A DNA stretch of 64,000 nucleotides. Source: Oreocharis arfaki (taxonomy: Eukaryota; Chordata; Aves; Passeriformes; Paramythiidae). A program made the position numbers and the translations under genes. The DNA lies in contig VZRR01004511.1 in the NCBI GenBank assembly GCA_013398015.1, positions 222,263-286,262 of the forward strand, in the 5' to 3' direction. A model generated the notes under the pieces. It saw only the letters and a list, made by a program, of their open reading frames with translations, ran no database searches and was not told where the DNA came from. Below, in pieces: positions 10,291-22,800 of this stretch (position 1 is its first letter; the number at the start of each line of letters is the position of its first letter).

Positions 10291-12177
10291 GTGGGTTATT
10301 TTTTGAGAATTTCATAGATGTGCAGGCTGGCTATACTTCATTAGATTTATCTATACTTCACTAGGCTTATCTTTCCTTTTCATAAATAATGCATTTAACC
10401 ATGAATGAAGAGAGACAAACCAGTTCTGTAAGTGGTGCTTACAAGGTCTAGTCCTCCTGTGCCATTGAAATGTATTGTCACCCATTGGCCTTCATACAGG
10501 CTGTAGATATTTATAATTAATAATGCCATTTTTTTCCAAGGAGCAGTTTGATACAAGCTAAGTAATGAGAAATGTAAAACAAAATTTTTTTTGCTGTCTA
10601 CATCTAAGGTGTGAACACTAAAAAAACTTATAAAGCAGGGAGCTGTTCACCTGTCTGATGTGTGGATATGGTTCTGACAGTGTTTAGTGGAACTGAATTG
10701 TCAGAATTCGTATGCTACTGGACTGTTTTCACTTCTGAGAAGTGCAGTTGTTTTGTATACTGTTGTAAAAAATCTTAAGAAATAAGTGTACATGGAGTGT
10801 ATTTGTTTTGCTACTAAATCTGTGGGATGGTTATATCCTCCTGAAGAAACTCACAGTTTTTTTGTAGTATAAACTTTGGGAGTTACTTCCATAGCTGCAC
10901 ATTGTTTCGTCCCTAATTTCACTTACGTATGGAAAGAACCCCAGAACAATCAGGACATATAGCAGAGTTTTATTTAGTCTAAGGAATTCACTTTTAGTTT
11001 CATGATCCTCTCACTTCGTAATTAGTCTCTGATAAGAGATGGAAAATAGAAGGATATTTAATATTGATCATACTAAAGTTTTATTAATTGAAGGCTAGAG
11101 AGAAGTACCCTGAAGGCAGAAATTAGCTAATTGAAGACTACGGTAAGAAAGTTCAGCAGAAGCCCTTGAGGAAAAAACAACAAATAAATGCCTTAATGTC
11201 AACAATATATATAATGTAATGTGGTGTTAGTTTCCATTGGCAGAAAACAAGGCACAGGTTGGTAGACAGAGAAGCAGAGAAAAGTTTTATTGTGTTGTGG
11301 TCATGAGCAGGTTTGCCTCAGAGTCTTTAACAGGAGCTGTCTTGAGCCTCAGGAGCCAGAAGGATCTCAGTCTGAGAGGTCTGCAGAGAGTCAGATTTGG
11401 TAGGCTGGGGAAACATGAAAGCTAGCTTAAAATCAGGAACATCTAAGGATGTTCCACCTACAGATCACTGTTAAGTATCATGTTACATAATCTGATGTTT
11501 TATATTTTTGTACATGTGCCACTACTACAAATCTCTGTTTTTAAGTAACCATACCCTTGTATCCGTATCCTGGCCGCCAGTGAAAGTAATAATGTGAAGG
11601 GAAGCAGCATGCTCCAGTCCTGTAGGTGTAGTGACCCTTAAAAGGAGGGGTTTTCATCACTTTTGGGGGAACTGATGCCCTGCTACTCTCTCAAAGCTAT
11701 CCAAAGGGTGACAATGCAGACTTTGAACATACAGAGTGGTTTAGAAATTGCTAATGAAGGTCTGTGAGGAGAAAGCATGTTCTAGTCAATGCCATTTGCC
11801 AAGGAGATGGGTAATGCCAGAATCCCATGGGTATTTGAAATTTAACCCTGAAGCCTTTTCCATGTAGTGATGCTCTGATTGTTACGGGTATGACACACAA
11901 GCTTGCTTTGGTTTTTGAAAAGCTGTGAGAGTATTTTTAGATAATACAGCAGGTCTGCCAGACTTTTAACAACTGCCAAAGATAAATAAAAAGTAATTTT
12001 GCCAAGAGGACAGAATTATGTATTTCCCCCCCCAAAAAAGAGAATTGTCTGTTCTGCTGAACTTAAGAGTGATCATAAATACTGAAAAAAGGGGTTGGAG
12101 CTATAGTGAATACACATAAGTGTTCTTAGCAGTTTATTGTATTTATCTAACTGTGATTTCTTCTTCTCTTTATGAAG
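10291..12177 (+). other. PIK3CG: PIK3CG intron
   Basis: A 1.9-kb intron. It starts with an imperfect 20-bp tandem duplication at 10331-10370 and contains no recognisable transposable element. A 62-codon frame at 11237-11425 is not supported by homology. Confidence 0.88.
10331..10370. repeat. Imperfect 20-bp tandem duplication
   Basis: Two adjacent 20-bp copies both begin CTATACTTCA and differ at three positions, all of them transitions. It lies 40 bp downstream of the catalytic-loop exon. Confidence 0.85.
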
Positions 12178-12335
12178 GTAACCTTTTCCATATTGATTTT
12201 GGTCATATTCTTGGGAATTATAAAAGCTTCCTTGGAATTAATAAGGAGAGAGTTCCTTTTGTGCTGACTCCAGATTTTCTGTATGTCATGGGAACTTCGG
12301 GAAAGAAGACAAGTCTCCATTTCCATAAATTTCAG
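12178..12335 (+). CDS. PIK3CG: PIK3CG coding exon (DFG motif and activation loop)
   Basis: This 158-nt exon completes the split glycine codon and adds 52 codons. It encodes NLFHIDFGHILGNYKSFLGI, then NKERVPFVLTPDFLYVMG, then TSGKKTSLHFHKFQ. DFG (D = human D964) binds magnesium, and KSFLGINKERVPF is the activation loop that fixes PtdIns(4,5)P2 specificity. Compared with the human protein as I recall it, F->Y occurs in PDFLFV, and TSPHFQKFQ reads TSLHFHKFQ (P->L and Q->H). The acceptor is atgaag and the donor GTAAAA at 12336 is relatively weak. Confidence 0.97.
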
Positions 12336-13176
12336 GTAAAAGAATGGATATCTAGCTGCAAATCAATTAAGCAATGTTTTTTTACCCTCTGAAATGGACA
12401 TTAGTGCTTTGGTTTTCAAAGGTCTAGGCTCCTGGGTATTATCTTAATAAAATATACTGAATCATAATACAATTCCAGGGTATTTTAGGCCCAACTAAGA
12501 GAAAAAATTATCTGTACGATTATGGGAACTAGAATTCAAACATTCACAAAAGCACATTGAAAACCTCCTTAGCAGCAGATTAGATAAGCAGTTCTTTCTT
12601 TGTTTCTTGTCTTGATTGAAAGTACTTTGCAGAGGGCTTCAGTGTTTGTGCAATTAGAGGAAAGTCATGGCAGACTAAGCAGAGCCTCTATGGAGTATGA
12701 GCAGGTGTGAGGCATTCGTCAGCTGGCTTTCCTACTGTTATTGCCTCCTGATTCTGCCTTTGAGTTCTGGGGCTTGGACTGCTGCATCTGAGTAAAAAGC
12801 AGTGAACCTAAGCTATCTCAGATACGGTTTTGTGAAGTGGATGGATGGATTTAACTCTGAAAGAAATGAATGGTGTTAAAAATCTGTTCTATTGCTTCTA
12901 TTTGAAATTGAGCACTTCCAAACCAGTTGTAATTATTCAAGCTAGTGTAGGACCTGGTCAAAGAGGGAGTTCAGTATGCACTTCCTAGTTTTAATGAAAT
13001 GATTGTGAATGTGGCTGGTCAGAAGTACATATTTGTCTGAGGTGTTATTCCTGTGGTCATCTTTAGAGACCTTGAGTCAAGTGTCTGATTTAGAAAGCAG
13101 GTTCCTTATAATATCAAAAGAAAAATTCTTCTGTAGAGTGAGTCAAAGCCGAAGCCTAACTTTCATGTTGTGGATT

Positions 13177-13202
13177 CCTTGTGGGTGAACCTTGTGGGTG
13201 AA
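13177..13202. repeat. Perfect 13-bp tandem duplication
   Basis: The unit CCTTGTGGGTGAA is repeated twice head to tail (13177-13189 and 13190-13202), probably a replication-slippage event. Confidence 0.9.
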
Positions 13203-14894
13203 CCAGTCCCGGTAAGGAGTCTGGTTTTCTAGCCTGAGTACCTAATTAAGGTTCTTACTTGTGGATGGTGACTATGTCCTTTTGAACATATACACTCTTG
13301 TGTAGCAAATCTGTGTCCTACACACCCCCATCTCCCTTTTGATTGTCTGTGATAGGCAATGGGAATTATCCTAAGATGATAACACCAAGTGGGTCCTCCA
13401 TGGAGTTGCTTCAGTATTTTGTCTCCATTTGTGGCTGCATCTCAGTGCTTTTACTCACTCATCCAAAAATGAGTGTTCCCTATCTTTGGGCTAGACACAT
13501 CCTGCAGGCCTCCCTGCCAGGGATGGGGATCCACTTGGACTCTCTTGCAATTCCCACCTTATGGTATTCTTGTGTTAGGACAAATCACAGTGTCCACCAG
13601 AAACAACCAAGAGGGAGAGGGCATGTGTGGAGAGGACCCATGCAAAGAAGAACTTTGCATCTTTGGTTGAAGTCACTGCCCAAACTTCTGAAAATAACTG
13701 AAGAACTACGTGCAATCTTTGAGTCTTCATTTTGCCAGGGCTGCCTTTATCACAGTGGAGGTGTTTTGAAGGGAGCTTGTAGCTCAAAATATGTCAGGGT
13801 GGGGTTTGCCTTGGGAAGGTAATGCTGAGCCCATGCTCTCAGGGAAGCCTGTGAGCTGTGCTGTGTACAGCAGTGATGCTGTCGCTGCAGCCATAAGTCA
13901 TATGCAGGGACTGAAACACCAGTCTGGGGTATGTCATTTCAAAGACTTCTGTTCTGGAAGCAGAAAACAGTTAAAAGGGTTGAAATGTGCTCATGGATGA
14001 TTGAAAGACCTGTTGGTGCCTGTGGTGAGGTAAGCTTGTTTTCATGTATATGGATCATCCAGCTCTTTAGAGAGTATCTGACCTTTACTTCAGCAGCCCA
14101 AATACCAAAATCAATCAGAGGTGATTTTGATCGTAGCCTCTCATCAATACATCATGCCTCCATCATGGAGTCCTGGGTTTGACTAAATACACATTTTGTT
14201 ACTCTAGTACTAATTTCTAAGTACTGCTACCATCCCACTGATGCAGACAGTTTAGGAACGCTATGATAGCAGCAGTGTCATTTCCACTAGTGTCCTTAGC
14301 CAAATAAAAGGTGATTAATGGGCTTTACTGTTATGAACTGTGATGGTGATATGTGACCTGGGCATTTAAAGTGACATGATTTAGGCACAAACAATAAACT
14401 GACCAAAAAATGTAAGTTCATATGTAGTTCTGCTGCAATAGCAACTGTTTATATACCTCTATTGCAGTAGTACATTGAGAGTCTTTTCTGTCTCAAAGAC
14501 CAGTAAAAAGAAAGTTAAAATACTTCTATACAAGTAAAAGAGTAACACAGAGCAAGATTTGCATCACATATTTTGCTATGAAAAAATGTATGTTTTAATT
14601 ACATGGCCAGAGCAAAAAAATAAACGAAATTGTAGTTTCACTTTTCAGTTGACTTGTTTCATCGTATTTCCTAATACTGAGGGATTCATTCAGTATGCCT
14701 GCTGACTCGCTTATGTATTAATAGAAAAGTCTCAGCATTTATCCTTCATTAATTTTTAAGAGCATCTCTCATTATTTTGTACTTGACTACATTAAAACAG
14801 TTTGTACTTCAGAAGACTCCTTTGTTTTTTACAGTCTTTGGTGTTTTTAATAACTTAATAACCTACTCTTATAAAATTTTATTTCTTCTTTATC

Positions 14895-14913
14895 CACTGG
14901 ACGTAGTCCAGTG
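14895..14913. repeat. Perfect 8-bp inverted repeat, 3-bp spacer
   Basis: CACTGGAC (14895-14902), GTA, GTCCAGTG (14906-14913). It lies in the last PIK3CG intron, 55 bp before a second, longer inverted repeat at 14968-15010. Confidence 0.9.
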
Positions 14914-14967
14914 TGTTAGCCAGAATGCAGATGCTGGAGAAGGTTAAAATGACAAATAACTTTGACC

Positions 14968-15010
14968 GAAGTTCACTGCAGAAGAGTATAGTTCATTATT
15001 AGTGAACTTC
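14968..15010. repeat. Perfect 10-bp inverted repeat, 23-bp spacer
   Basis: GAAGTTCACT (14968-14977) is the exact reverse complement of AGTGAACTTC (15001-15010). The arms contain AGTTCA/TGAACT, and the spacer has one more AGTTCA (14990-14995). The pattern is compatible with a nuclear-receptor-type site or with an RNA hairpin; neither is proven. Confidence 0.88.
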
Positions 15011-17827
15011 TGAGGCTGTCAGTGGCCTGGCAACTTTTCTGAACTAGCAATGAAGTTCCTTTCTATTAGTTCTTAATCTAAATTTTGGTTCCCTTTTGTT
15101 TGCATTTGTTATGATGGTTTAATGAAAATTAGAGGCCGGAAGTTATTAATGACGTCACAGAAATGCTTAGAAGGAAGCGGTATTTGATGGGCTTTTTCCT
15201 CATCACAAACGTGCATTTAGGCATAACTTAACCTGAGAAGACAAGTACTTTTCTGTTCTACCTCTGAATTTTTCAGCTGCCCTAGTACTGCCCAGGTTTC
15301 TCTTGCTCTAAGTGTCATATGTGGTGGCATTTCCTTTACAGCCTTTGGCTGATACCAACTTTCTTACTCTATGCACACACATCTCTTTCACTTCTTTCTT
15401 GTAGAAACCTTTGAGAAAGCCTCATCTAAGATCTTAAAAGTACTCATAGTACTTTTTGAGCTTTGTCCACCTACCTATTACTAATTTGCCTAAAATTGAT
15501 AGTTTGTGCATTAAGTTATGAACTCATTTTTATTCATTAGATCTAATTTACCTAATTCATTATTTTTTCATTACTCTGCTGACTTGATAATAGAGAGATC
15601 TGTATTTTCAGTGCTAATCAAATTCTTCTAAACTATTTCTTTACAAAATCTCATGTATTTGATTGTCAAACAAAGGTGACAGAAGGGTACACAATTCATC
15701 ATTGAGAAATACTTACTTGCAGTATACTGTACACGGAAGGGATGGCCTATGTGACAGAACTTGGACACTTTATATTATAAAAATGCCTGGATTTTAGGAT
15801 AATAATATTTAGGACAGTTTCAAGCTTTCAAAATGATTATTCTTCTTTTTCCTGTTGGGCAATGGGATTTTGGTTTCTCCTCAGCTCCTCTCATTTTGCC
15901 TATGGCTTTAGATGAGTTAGCAGCTTTCTTCTTAATCCCACGGTAAACATGTACATATCCTTGTCACATATCTGTCGTCTGGGTTATTTTTGGTTCTCTC
16001 TGCCTCTCTCAGAAGTGTAAAAATTCATTTTCTTGGAAGATACTAATGCAAAACTAGATTCAGTTCCTGTCTGAATAAATAACTGTAACAGGCAGATAAA
16101 GATTTTTAAAGTATTTTGAATTCCTGGAAGGGCTGTCTTTGAGATACAGTGATACCAGGTTTTTCTTGACTGTGGAATTGTTTTTCTGTCTCAGACACCC
16201 AAAGCAGTGAGATTCATCATCCATACAGAAATGTAAAACCTTCTTTGATATAACTATAAAGACCTTTCATCTCTTTCAAGGGGAACAAAACACAGACTAA
16301 CTCTTGTGACAAGATTTCTCTGTTTGAAGTTGATAATGCATAAGTAAAATTTCTTTTTTTATTTTTTTTTCTCCTGATATAATGGAGAGGAACTATTCCC
16401 TGTGATGGTGTTTTCTGTTGTAAATTGTGCTTTGACCATTGCATTTTATCTTTTGCTATGCTTGAACTGAACTAACGTTGAACTTCATAAGTATGATCTT
16501 ATTTCAGGACAGAATTTGTTTGGGAACGGAGTAAAAGATTTAAGTTTCCAGGCAATACTAACAAAGGAAGTTGTACAGACGGATCTTCAATATATCATCT
16601 CCCTTCCTTAGTATTTTCCTAACCTGTCTAGTTGGGTGTCCTGGTGTTGCTGATGTGAACTGTGATAGATGTTAAGAATATTTGTGCACTTCTTCCTGTT
16701 CTAGAGGCAGAAAGAAAACATGTATCTTGTAAAAAAAAAAAAAAGCCTTGTATTCAAGAGGGCTGATGGGACTTGTTAGAAGTTTGCATTAAAATATTTG
16801 GATTTCCCAAGTATTTTTCAAAAAGTTAATATACATTTGTGGAAAGGTAAAATTGAATATTTAATTGGGTAAAAATTAGTATTGCTTCAGCTTTGGTTTG
16901 AATAATAACAACCTTCTTGGAAATACTTTTCATATTTTTACGTGACTACATTGCAGGCCTAGTTTCTAGTTGATTGATGATTGATGTCTTCACTGCATTG
17001 TTCTTATTTCTATTAGTAATTGAGTTATAAATTTAATATAAGAAATAATAATTTCATATATAATATAATACTGTATTAGTTGCTTAGCAGGAAATATTAT
17101 TTTTAAAAACATTGCATGTTTTTCCAAGCTGCAGAAGTTTAATTCTTCTAAAGGTTCTGCTGTTAAGCAGAGATTATTTATACATGGAAATGAAAAGGCT
17201 ATAAAAAAAGTCTATGGAATCCAGAATGACAGTACATAGTGATAGAAATCCTACAGCAAGGCAGAGTGCCTGAAGACTAGAGCTGACAGCTAGCAAAATT
17301 CCTTAGAACACCAAGCCTGAAAAATCTTCCCTGTTGAATAATCCGTCACCACTGCGGAGTTAATAGGCATCTATAGAAAATGAAGAGCAATCCCCTGGAG
17401 GTGCTGCTTTGTTCAGTATCACTTGCCAGCCACAGTCTTTAAACGGGAACATCCCAACAGGAAAGGAAGACTGAATTATTGCTGTCTCTTAACAGCCACA
17501 GAAAGAGGTTATATGGTAGGGAAGTTAATCTGAGATTCTGGTGAGGCTAAGGTTTTATGCTTTAGTAATTAATGTAGGATTAAGAGCCATTAGTTATACA
17601 CCCCAACAGTTCTTGTTGCCCCACCCTGTGGTGAATGAAGTTACACTGAGCAGCAGGTGCAGAAATCTGTGTCACGTTTCTACCCGGTTGAATGGCTCTG
17701 TTAGGTCTCCTGTCTCTGACATACTCAAGTGATTGAATGGCATTGGTTAATGAGAGTCCTGTGAAGTTCCTACACCATCCCTCTCAATTCATCTCCTCAA
17801 TTAACAAAAAACTCTTCTCTCTCACAG

Positions 17828-18109
17828 GACGTATGTGTGAAGGCTTATTTAGCTCTCCGACACCACACAAACCTGCTGATCATCCTGTTCTCCATGATGC
17901 TAATGACTGGAATGCCCCAATTAACCAGCAAAGAAGATATTGAATATATCAGGGATGCACTGACAGTAGGGAAAAGTGAAGAAGATGCCAAAAAGCATTT
18001 TCTTGATCAGATAGAGGTTTGCAGAGATAAGGGCTGGACTGTGCAGTTTAACTGGTTTTTACATCTTGTGCTTGGAATCAAACAAGGAGTAGAAAAGCAT
18101 TCTGCTTAA
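17828..18109 (+). CDS. PIK3CG: PIK3CG terminal coding exon (C-lobe end, stop TAA)
   Basis: This exon gives 93 codons plus TAA (18107-18109), read in phase 0 from the acceptor ctcacag. It encodes DVCVKAYLALRHHTNLLIIL, then FSMMLMTGMPQLTSKEDIEY, then IRDALTVGKSEEDAKKHFLD, ending in QIEVCRDKGWTVQFNWFLHL and VLGIKQGVEKHSA. The W of KGWTVQ corresponds to the regulatory tryptophan (human W1080) in the C-terminal helix that packs on the catalytic core. The tail has an extra valine (KQGVEKHSA) relative to human KQGEKHSA. This is the true end of the gene; the exon is intact, with no frameshift. Confidence 0.98.
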   Translation, partial: DVCVKAYLALRHHTNLLIILFSMMLMTGMPQLTSKEDIEYIRDALTVGKSEEDAKKHFLDQIEVCRDKGWTVQFNWFLHLVLGIKQGVEKHSA

Positions 18110-18178
18110 TATTTTATGTAAATTAACTGTGGGTGTGAATAGGAGGTTAGTGAATCTACATGTTATTTATGAATTCTG

Positions 18179-18184
18179 AATAAA
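18179..18184 (+). terminator. PIK3CG: Proximal AATAAA polyadenylation hexamer
   Basis: An exact AATAAA 70 nt after the stop codon. It would give a very short UTR if used. No strong GT-rich element is obvious just downstream. Confidence 0.3.
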
Positions 18185-19545
18185 TTAACAGTCAAAATTG
18201 CCTTTACTCTTCTGGCAGCTTAAATGGATCTTGTAAAAAGGCAAGGACTTTTGCTCTGCCCCTCCAGAAGATCTTCCTGCAGATAAGAGGGTTTTTTTCA
18301 GTTTCTAATGACACTTCGAGTTGCTGGATTCTTTTTACTAGATGCTTTGCTAATGTGGCTTGGACTTCTTTTTGTTTTCTTTAGCAATATTTCAGATAAA
18401 TATAAGGAGGAGGTTGAGTAAGATGATAACCTGCAAACCCCCTATAACCTTACCTTAATTGTTCGTGAGAGTCAAGTCCTTCAAAACCAGAAGGACTATA
18501 AAATCTATGGTTATAGTGAAATCTCTGTAGGCAATCCACATCTGTCTCAGGATGGTTTACACACGAGTGTTCTTCACCCACATCCTTCTCTTTTGTCCCT
18601 TCCTTAACATTTTGTCCTTTCTGGATTTTTAATATGTTGTCAGTAGAAAAGAGCTTTGGCTCTGCCATTGGAGGAAATTGCCTTACTGTTACTGTAACCT
18701 CCTGACACAGACAACCAATCTTGACTATCCTGCCAGAAGAACTTCATAGTTACCTGGAAGTTCCTCAGATATGAACATGAGCAGATATGAAATTCTGAAG
18801 GTTTAATTATGAAAGATTTTTTACTGTACTTTGTAGTGGGGAAGGTCCATATTATATTGCAGATTATGTTCTTAATGTAAAGTTATCAAAATTCCACCTG
18901 TATAGGAAAAGCCTTTTAGAAAAAGCAATGGTACTTCCTTATCCCTCAGAGAAAACTCCTTATGTAAGAGTAATTGACATTTTACCAAATATCTGAGAAA
19001 CCCAAAGTTATTTATTCCTTGGTGATGTATTTTCAGGATATGCCTAGAAGGAATTACATGTAATCTTTGAAGTTGTGTATATTTTGCTATTTATTTTTAA
19101 ATTCCTGAAGAAATAATACTACTGAAAAGCTATTTATGAAAGAAAGAAAAAATCCTTATCTTTAATTTCAGTATTTAAACTTAAAAGAGGAAATAATGGA
19201 CAGTGTTAAGTAGAATTTTAACTTCTCTACTGTAGATTGCTTGCAAATCAAGTCTGCCTATGGTAGGAAAGGAAAAAACCATACGGCCTGAATTAGTCTT
19301 TGACTTGAATTATTATTGTATACTTCCTGCTAATTGATTTTTACCAAAGAGGTGGCTTACAATATTGCTTTTTTGCACTTGTGCCTATGTAATTTCTTCC
19401 TTCATTGTAGTGTTACATGGGCTTTACATTATGTATAAATGATTAACTGAATTTTAAAATTCTGTTATCATTTGCTTTGATCATTTCACAGAACTGTTAT
19501 GATTTTAACTACTGTTACTACTGAGTGCATTCTTGAAGGATTTTT

Positions 19546-19551
19546 AATAAA
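19546..19551 (+). terminator. PIK3CG: Likely main PIK3CG poly(A) signal
   Basis: An exact AATAAA preceded by T-rich sequence and followed by TGTACTGTAATTGGTGTCTC, a plausible cleavage site plus GU-rich downstream element. It gives a UTR of about 1.45 kb. Confidence 0.6.
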
Positions 19552-19803
19552 TGTACTGTAATTGGTGTCTCAGTTATGAGATGTAGCCAATCTATTCTTG
19601 AAATGTAGATGTTTAATTGGTTACTGTGCACAAGTACTTTTGATGTACGTGGTAGACTCCAGTTAAGGAAATCTCTAAGGTTAAAATATTCTGTTACATT
19701 ATTATTCTGTGCAAGATAGGCTTTAGATCATACTAAAATATAAACTAAATGGTGAATGCTGTCTGTAAAATGATATTTTTAGATTTGTACTTTATAGATC
19801 TCA

Positions 19804-19809
19804 AATAAA
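19804..19809 (+). terminator. PIK3CG: Distal AATAAA polyadenylation hexamer
   Basis: An exact AATAAA (tcAATAAAtg context within CAAATAAATG), 258 bp beyond the previous one, followed by TGTACATGTTC. It is a possible alternative end. Confidence 0.4.
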
Positions 19810-19830
19810 TGTACATGTTCTATTCATTTG

Positions 19831-22800
19831 ATTATTATTCATTAATAAGCAGCTTAGACCAAAATACATGTAAATATTTTTCATCCAGTTTCTTAAAGAC
19901 TACCTAATCTCAGTAAGAAATAATTTTCGAAGTCCCACTCAGAGGAATTGGTTTAGTTCCATATTAATACAGAATTATTATGTCAGATATCTTAAATTTT
20001 AATAGTTATAGTATTAGGATTGCAATTATTCTAATTGTAAAATGTGAGTGGAATATCGCCACTTTCTAAGAGCACTTTATTCATTCCTGGTTTGTTCTAT
20101 GAAGAAAAATCCGAAGATTTAATAAGTTTCTAGTTTTAAAAAATAAGATCTACTGCTAAATTTAACTCTAGCCTGCAGAAATAAATGCTAATCACAACTT
20201 CAAGGGAAATGGCACTCTTGAAGCAGCCTCCATTTGCCGGAAAAGGTCTACAAGAGATCTGCACTCAGAGGAAAGTAGTTAATCCTGCACTAAACTTAGG
20301 CTGATGATTTTTATCAGCAGTTTACAATGTGCTAAATTGAATTGTGTTTGTTGCAGACACCTGAAACACCTCAGTGCTGAGCAAATTCCCAGACTTGTCA
20401 TTGCTTTCCTTGCCCATGCAGCCTGTGGTTGGGCTGCCTGGGCAATGCTAGGCTGCCTTGTGTCTTCTAGGTGTGGGTGTTTGCCAGCCTGACTCCTGGG
20501 AGATCAAAAGTAGCTGCCGAATCTCCTCTTTACCTACAGAGCAAGCTGTGGGCACTGGCATCTCCTTATAAATGGCTGCACGATCATGGGGCTGATTATT
20601 GGCTGGATTTTGTGTCCCTCTGGAAACCTCCACCCACCACTGACCTTGTTTTCTGGCAAGCCCTGGCACAAGGAGAAACAAGGCAGAGATGTGGTTCGAG
20701 GCAGTCCAGCCTCAGGGGGTAGAGGAACTGCCTTTCAGGTGAGGAGGTGGGCACAAGGAGACGTCTGCACGTCCCAGACAGAGCACGGCTGTCCCATTCT
20801 ACAGCGGCAGCTGCATTCCCAAGAGTTGGAGCTTTAGCACAGATGCCACTGCTGGGTGAACCACAATTTCCTGAGTCTCACAGTGCATAAACTCGCTGAC
20901 CCTTTAGAATAACTGGTTTTTAGGGGTTATAAACCAGGAAATGTAAAGTAGTCACTAACCACTAACCTTTTTCAGAAGCTCTAGCATAGCATGCAGAAAA
21001 AGAAAATCGCTGAATTTTCTGTGTAGGTCTCAATTATCATCATTGTCTCCTGTTAGCCCTAGGATTATTTTTTGAAAATTACTTTAAGGGCTACTTTGTC
21101 TTTGAGATCTATCATATTTTCTCAGTAATCTCATTCACATTACGACTGCACCTAACAATGGAAATTTGAATCTATTCTTAGAGTCAGTGCCTCAGACTCA
21201 GTTGTGAGGTGACATCTGGTTTTGCCCCAGCAAGGTCATTGAGATGTTGGTTAGCAGTGAGTGTGTCCCCAGGGCTCCATCCTAATTCTATTCCAGGACA
21301 GGAAGAGAAGTTGAAATGGAGCTAAGGTGTACAACGTGATTATATTTAGATCTTCATTGAATACACTGGTTACACTTCTTAGAAGTGTTTAATCTATCAT
21401 TAACAGAGTATTGAGACTTAACCAGATTTTTTTCTAAAATGTGATCAATGATTCAGAAATACAGATATGAACAAATGACTTCAGAAAAATACCCGCGAAA
21501 ATTACGACTTGTATTTTTATTATAAACATTTTTCCTAACTACCAGCAGCATTCTGCAAATCCACGTCCCAAGGTTTATATAGTTTCAGACTCTGTTCTAA
21601 TGCCTTTATAATGTAGTTTGTGTAGAGTAGTCTTGAAAATAAAAGAAGTATTAAAATCTGGGATACCATGTGCAGCGTCAGGTGGGCTCTTTGAGCATCC
21701 CAGCAACTCTGAAGTTTCTGAAAAACACTGATGTGCTTTCATGAATCTTCTCATTGCAACTCACTCAATATATGTTAGAAACAACACTCCGGAAATCATG
21801 AATTCTCCTAGAGAGAGGTCAACAGGGAGAAATTCCTGCTGTGCTTACCCTACTCTGCATTTGGAAGCTAGGATTTGCCCAAAAAGGTACTAATGTATTT
21901 GAAATCTTGTGGCATACTGACAGAAAGTAAGATTCGTGCTGGAGGAGAGAAAACAGAGAGAAAGAGGAACTGTTTGTCTGCAGTTACACAGTTAATAACA
22001 AGGACTGACCAAAGATACAGATGCCATGGTTATACCCATGTGAGATGTGCATATCATTATGCCTTTAGAGAAGAGGGGCACTGGTGATGTGTTCTAGTCT
22101 GCTGATACAAGGAGACAGTCAGAAGGCCACGGCTTCTCCTGGCTTTTTGTGCATCAGTGGGTCTCATACCCAGCAAGAGAGAGGCTGATGACCTGCCTGT
22201 AGATAACAAGCAAGTGGGCTCTGGACAGGATAAATTCCTTCCTACCCCTGGGAATGGGGGTTTGTTGTTTCAGAGGGTGCCCAGCAGCACTTGACAGGGC
22301 AAGAGCCCTCCACAGGCTGGGGAAGGCAGGCAGGCAGTGTTAAGAAGATGTGCCATTTCTCAGGTATTCTCCTGGGGATGCAGAAGAAGAGGCTGTCACT
22401 TTGGAAACAGCAGCAGCACTGCCAGAAACACGTGCCAGTTAATTTTAGCTAACAAAAGATCCCTGTGCATGGCAGAAGTGCTGTATCTCCTAAGTGCGAG
22501 CACATCCCACACCTGGGTGCAGTCACTCAGTGTTAAGCATTAGGAGTCACCGTGTGCCAGCTCTCAAAGCTGTCTTTGGTCTCGTGCCTATGGTCAGAGT
22601 TTACCACTGATCCATTTATTAATGCATGAAGAAAAAAAGGAAAATAATACACTGTAGATAGCAGCATTTCTTTATTAGGTAAACAATGAGTAGGTACACA
22701 AGAAAAGTCAAATCTAGTGTAATGAAGAATACCCAGAAATGATCCCTGAAAGGAGAAATCAAAAGAAAATAGAAATATTAATGACCCATAGTACAAAACA

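Larger units (their letters stand above)
12336..17827 (+). other. PIK3CG: PIK3CG last coding intron
   Basis: A 5.5-kb intron between donor GTAAAA (12336) and acceptor ctcacag (ending at 17827). It has a 13-bp tandem duplication at 13177-13202, inverted repeats and AGTTCA-type half-sites at 14895-15010, and an A14 run at 16731-16744. The frames between 13343 and 14182 are short and overlap on both strands with no recognisable product. Confidence 0.88.
18110..19830 (+). other. PIK3CG: PIK3CG 3' UTR (probable extent)
   Basis: AT-rich sequence follows the TAA. AATAAA hexamers occur at 18179-18184, 19546-19551 and 19804-19809. The middle one is followed within about 20 bases by a GT-rich stretch (ATTGGTGTCTC), the expected cleavage context. 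The third has a weaker downstream element. I give the outer limit; most transcripts may end near 19570. The minus-strand frame at 18450-18668 is antisense to the UTR and not supported. Confidence 0.65.

Noticed and set aside
12120..12392. A 90-codon frame starting at 12120 as an independent small gene
   Set aside because: Its middle is PIK3CG exon 12178-12335; both ends are intronic read-through across the splice sites.
13343..13822. 159-codon + strand frame inside the last PIK3CG intron
   Set aside because: It would interrupt a well-supported intron, has no homology, and nested frames on both strands are equally open.
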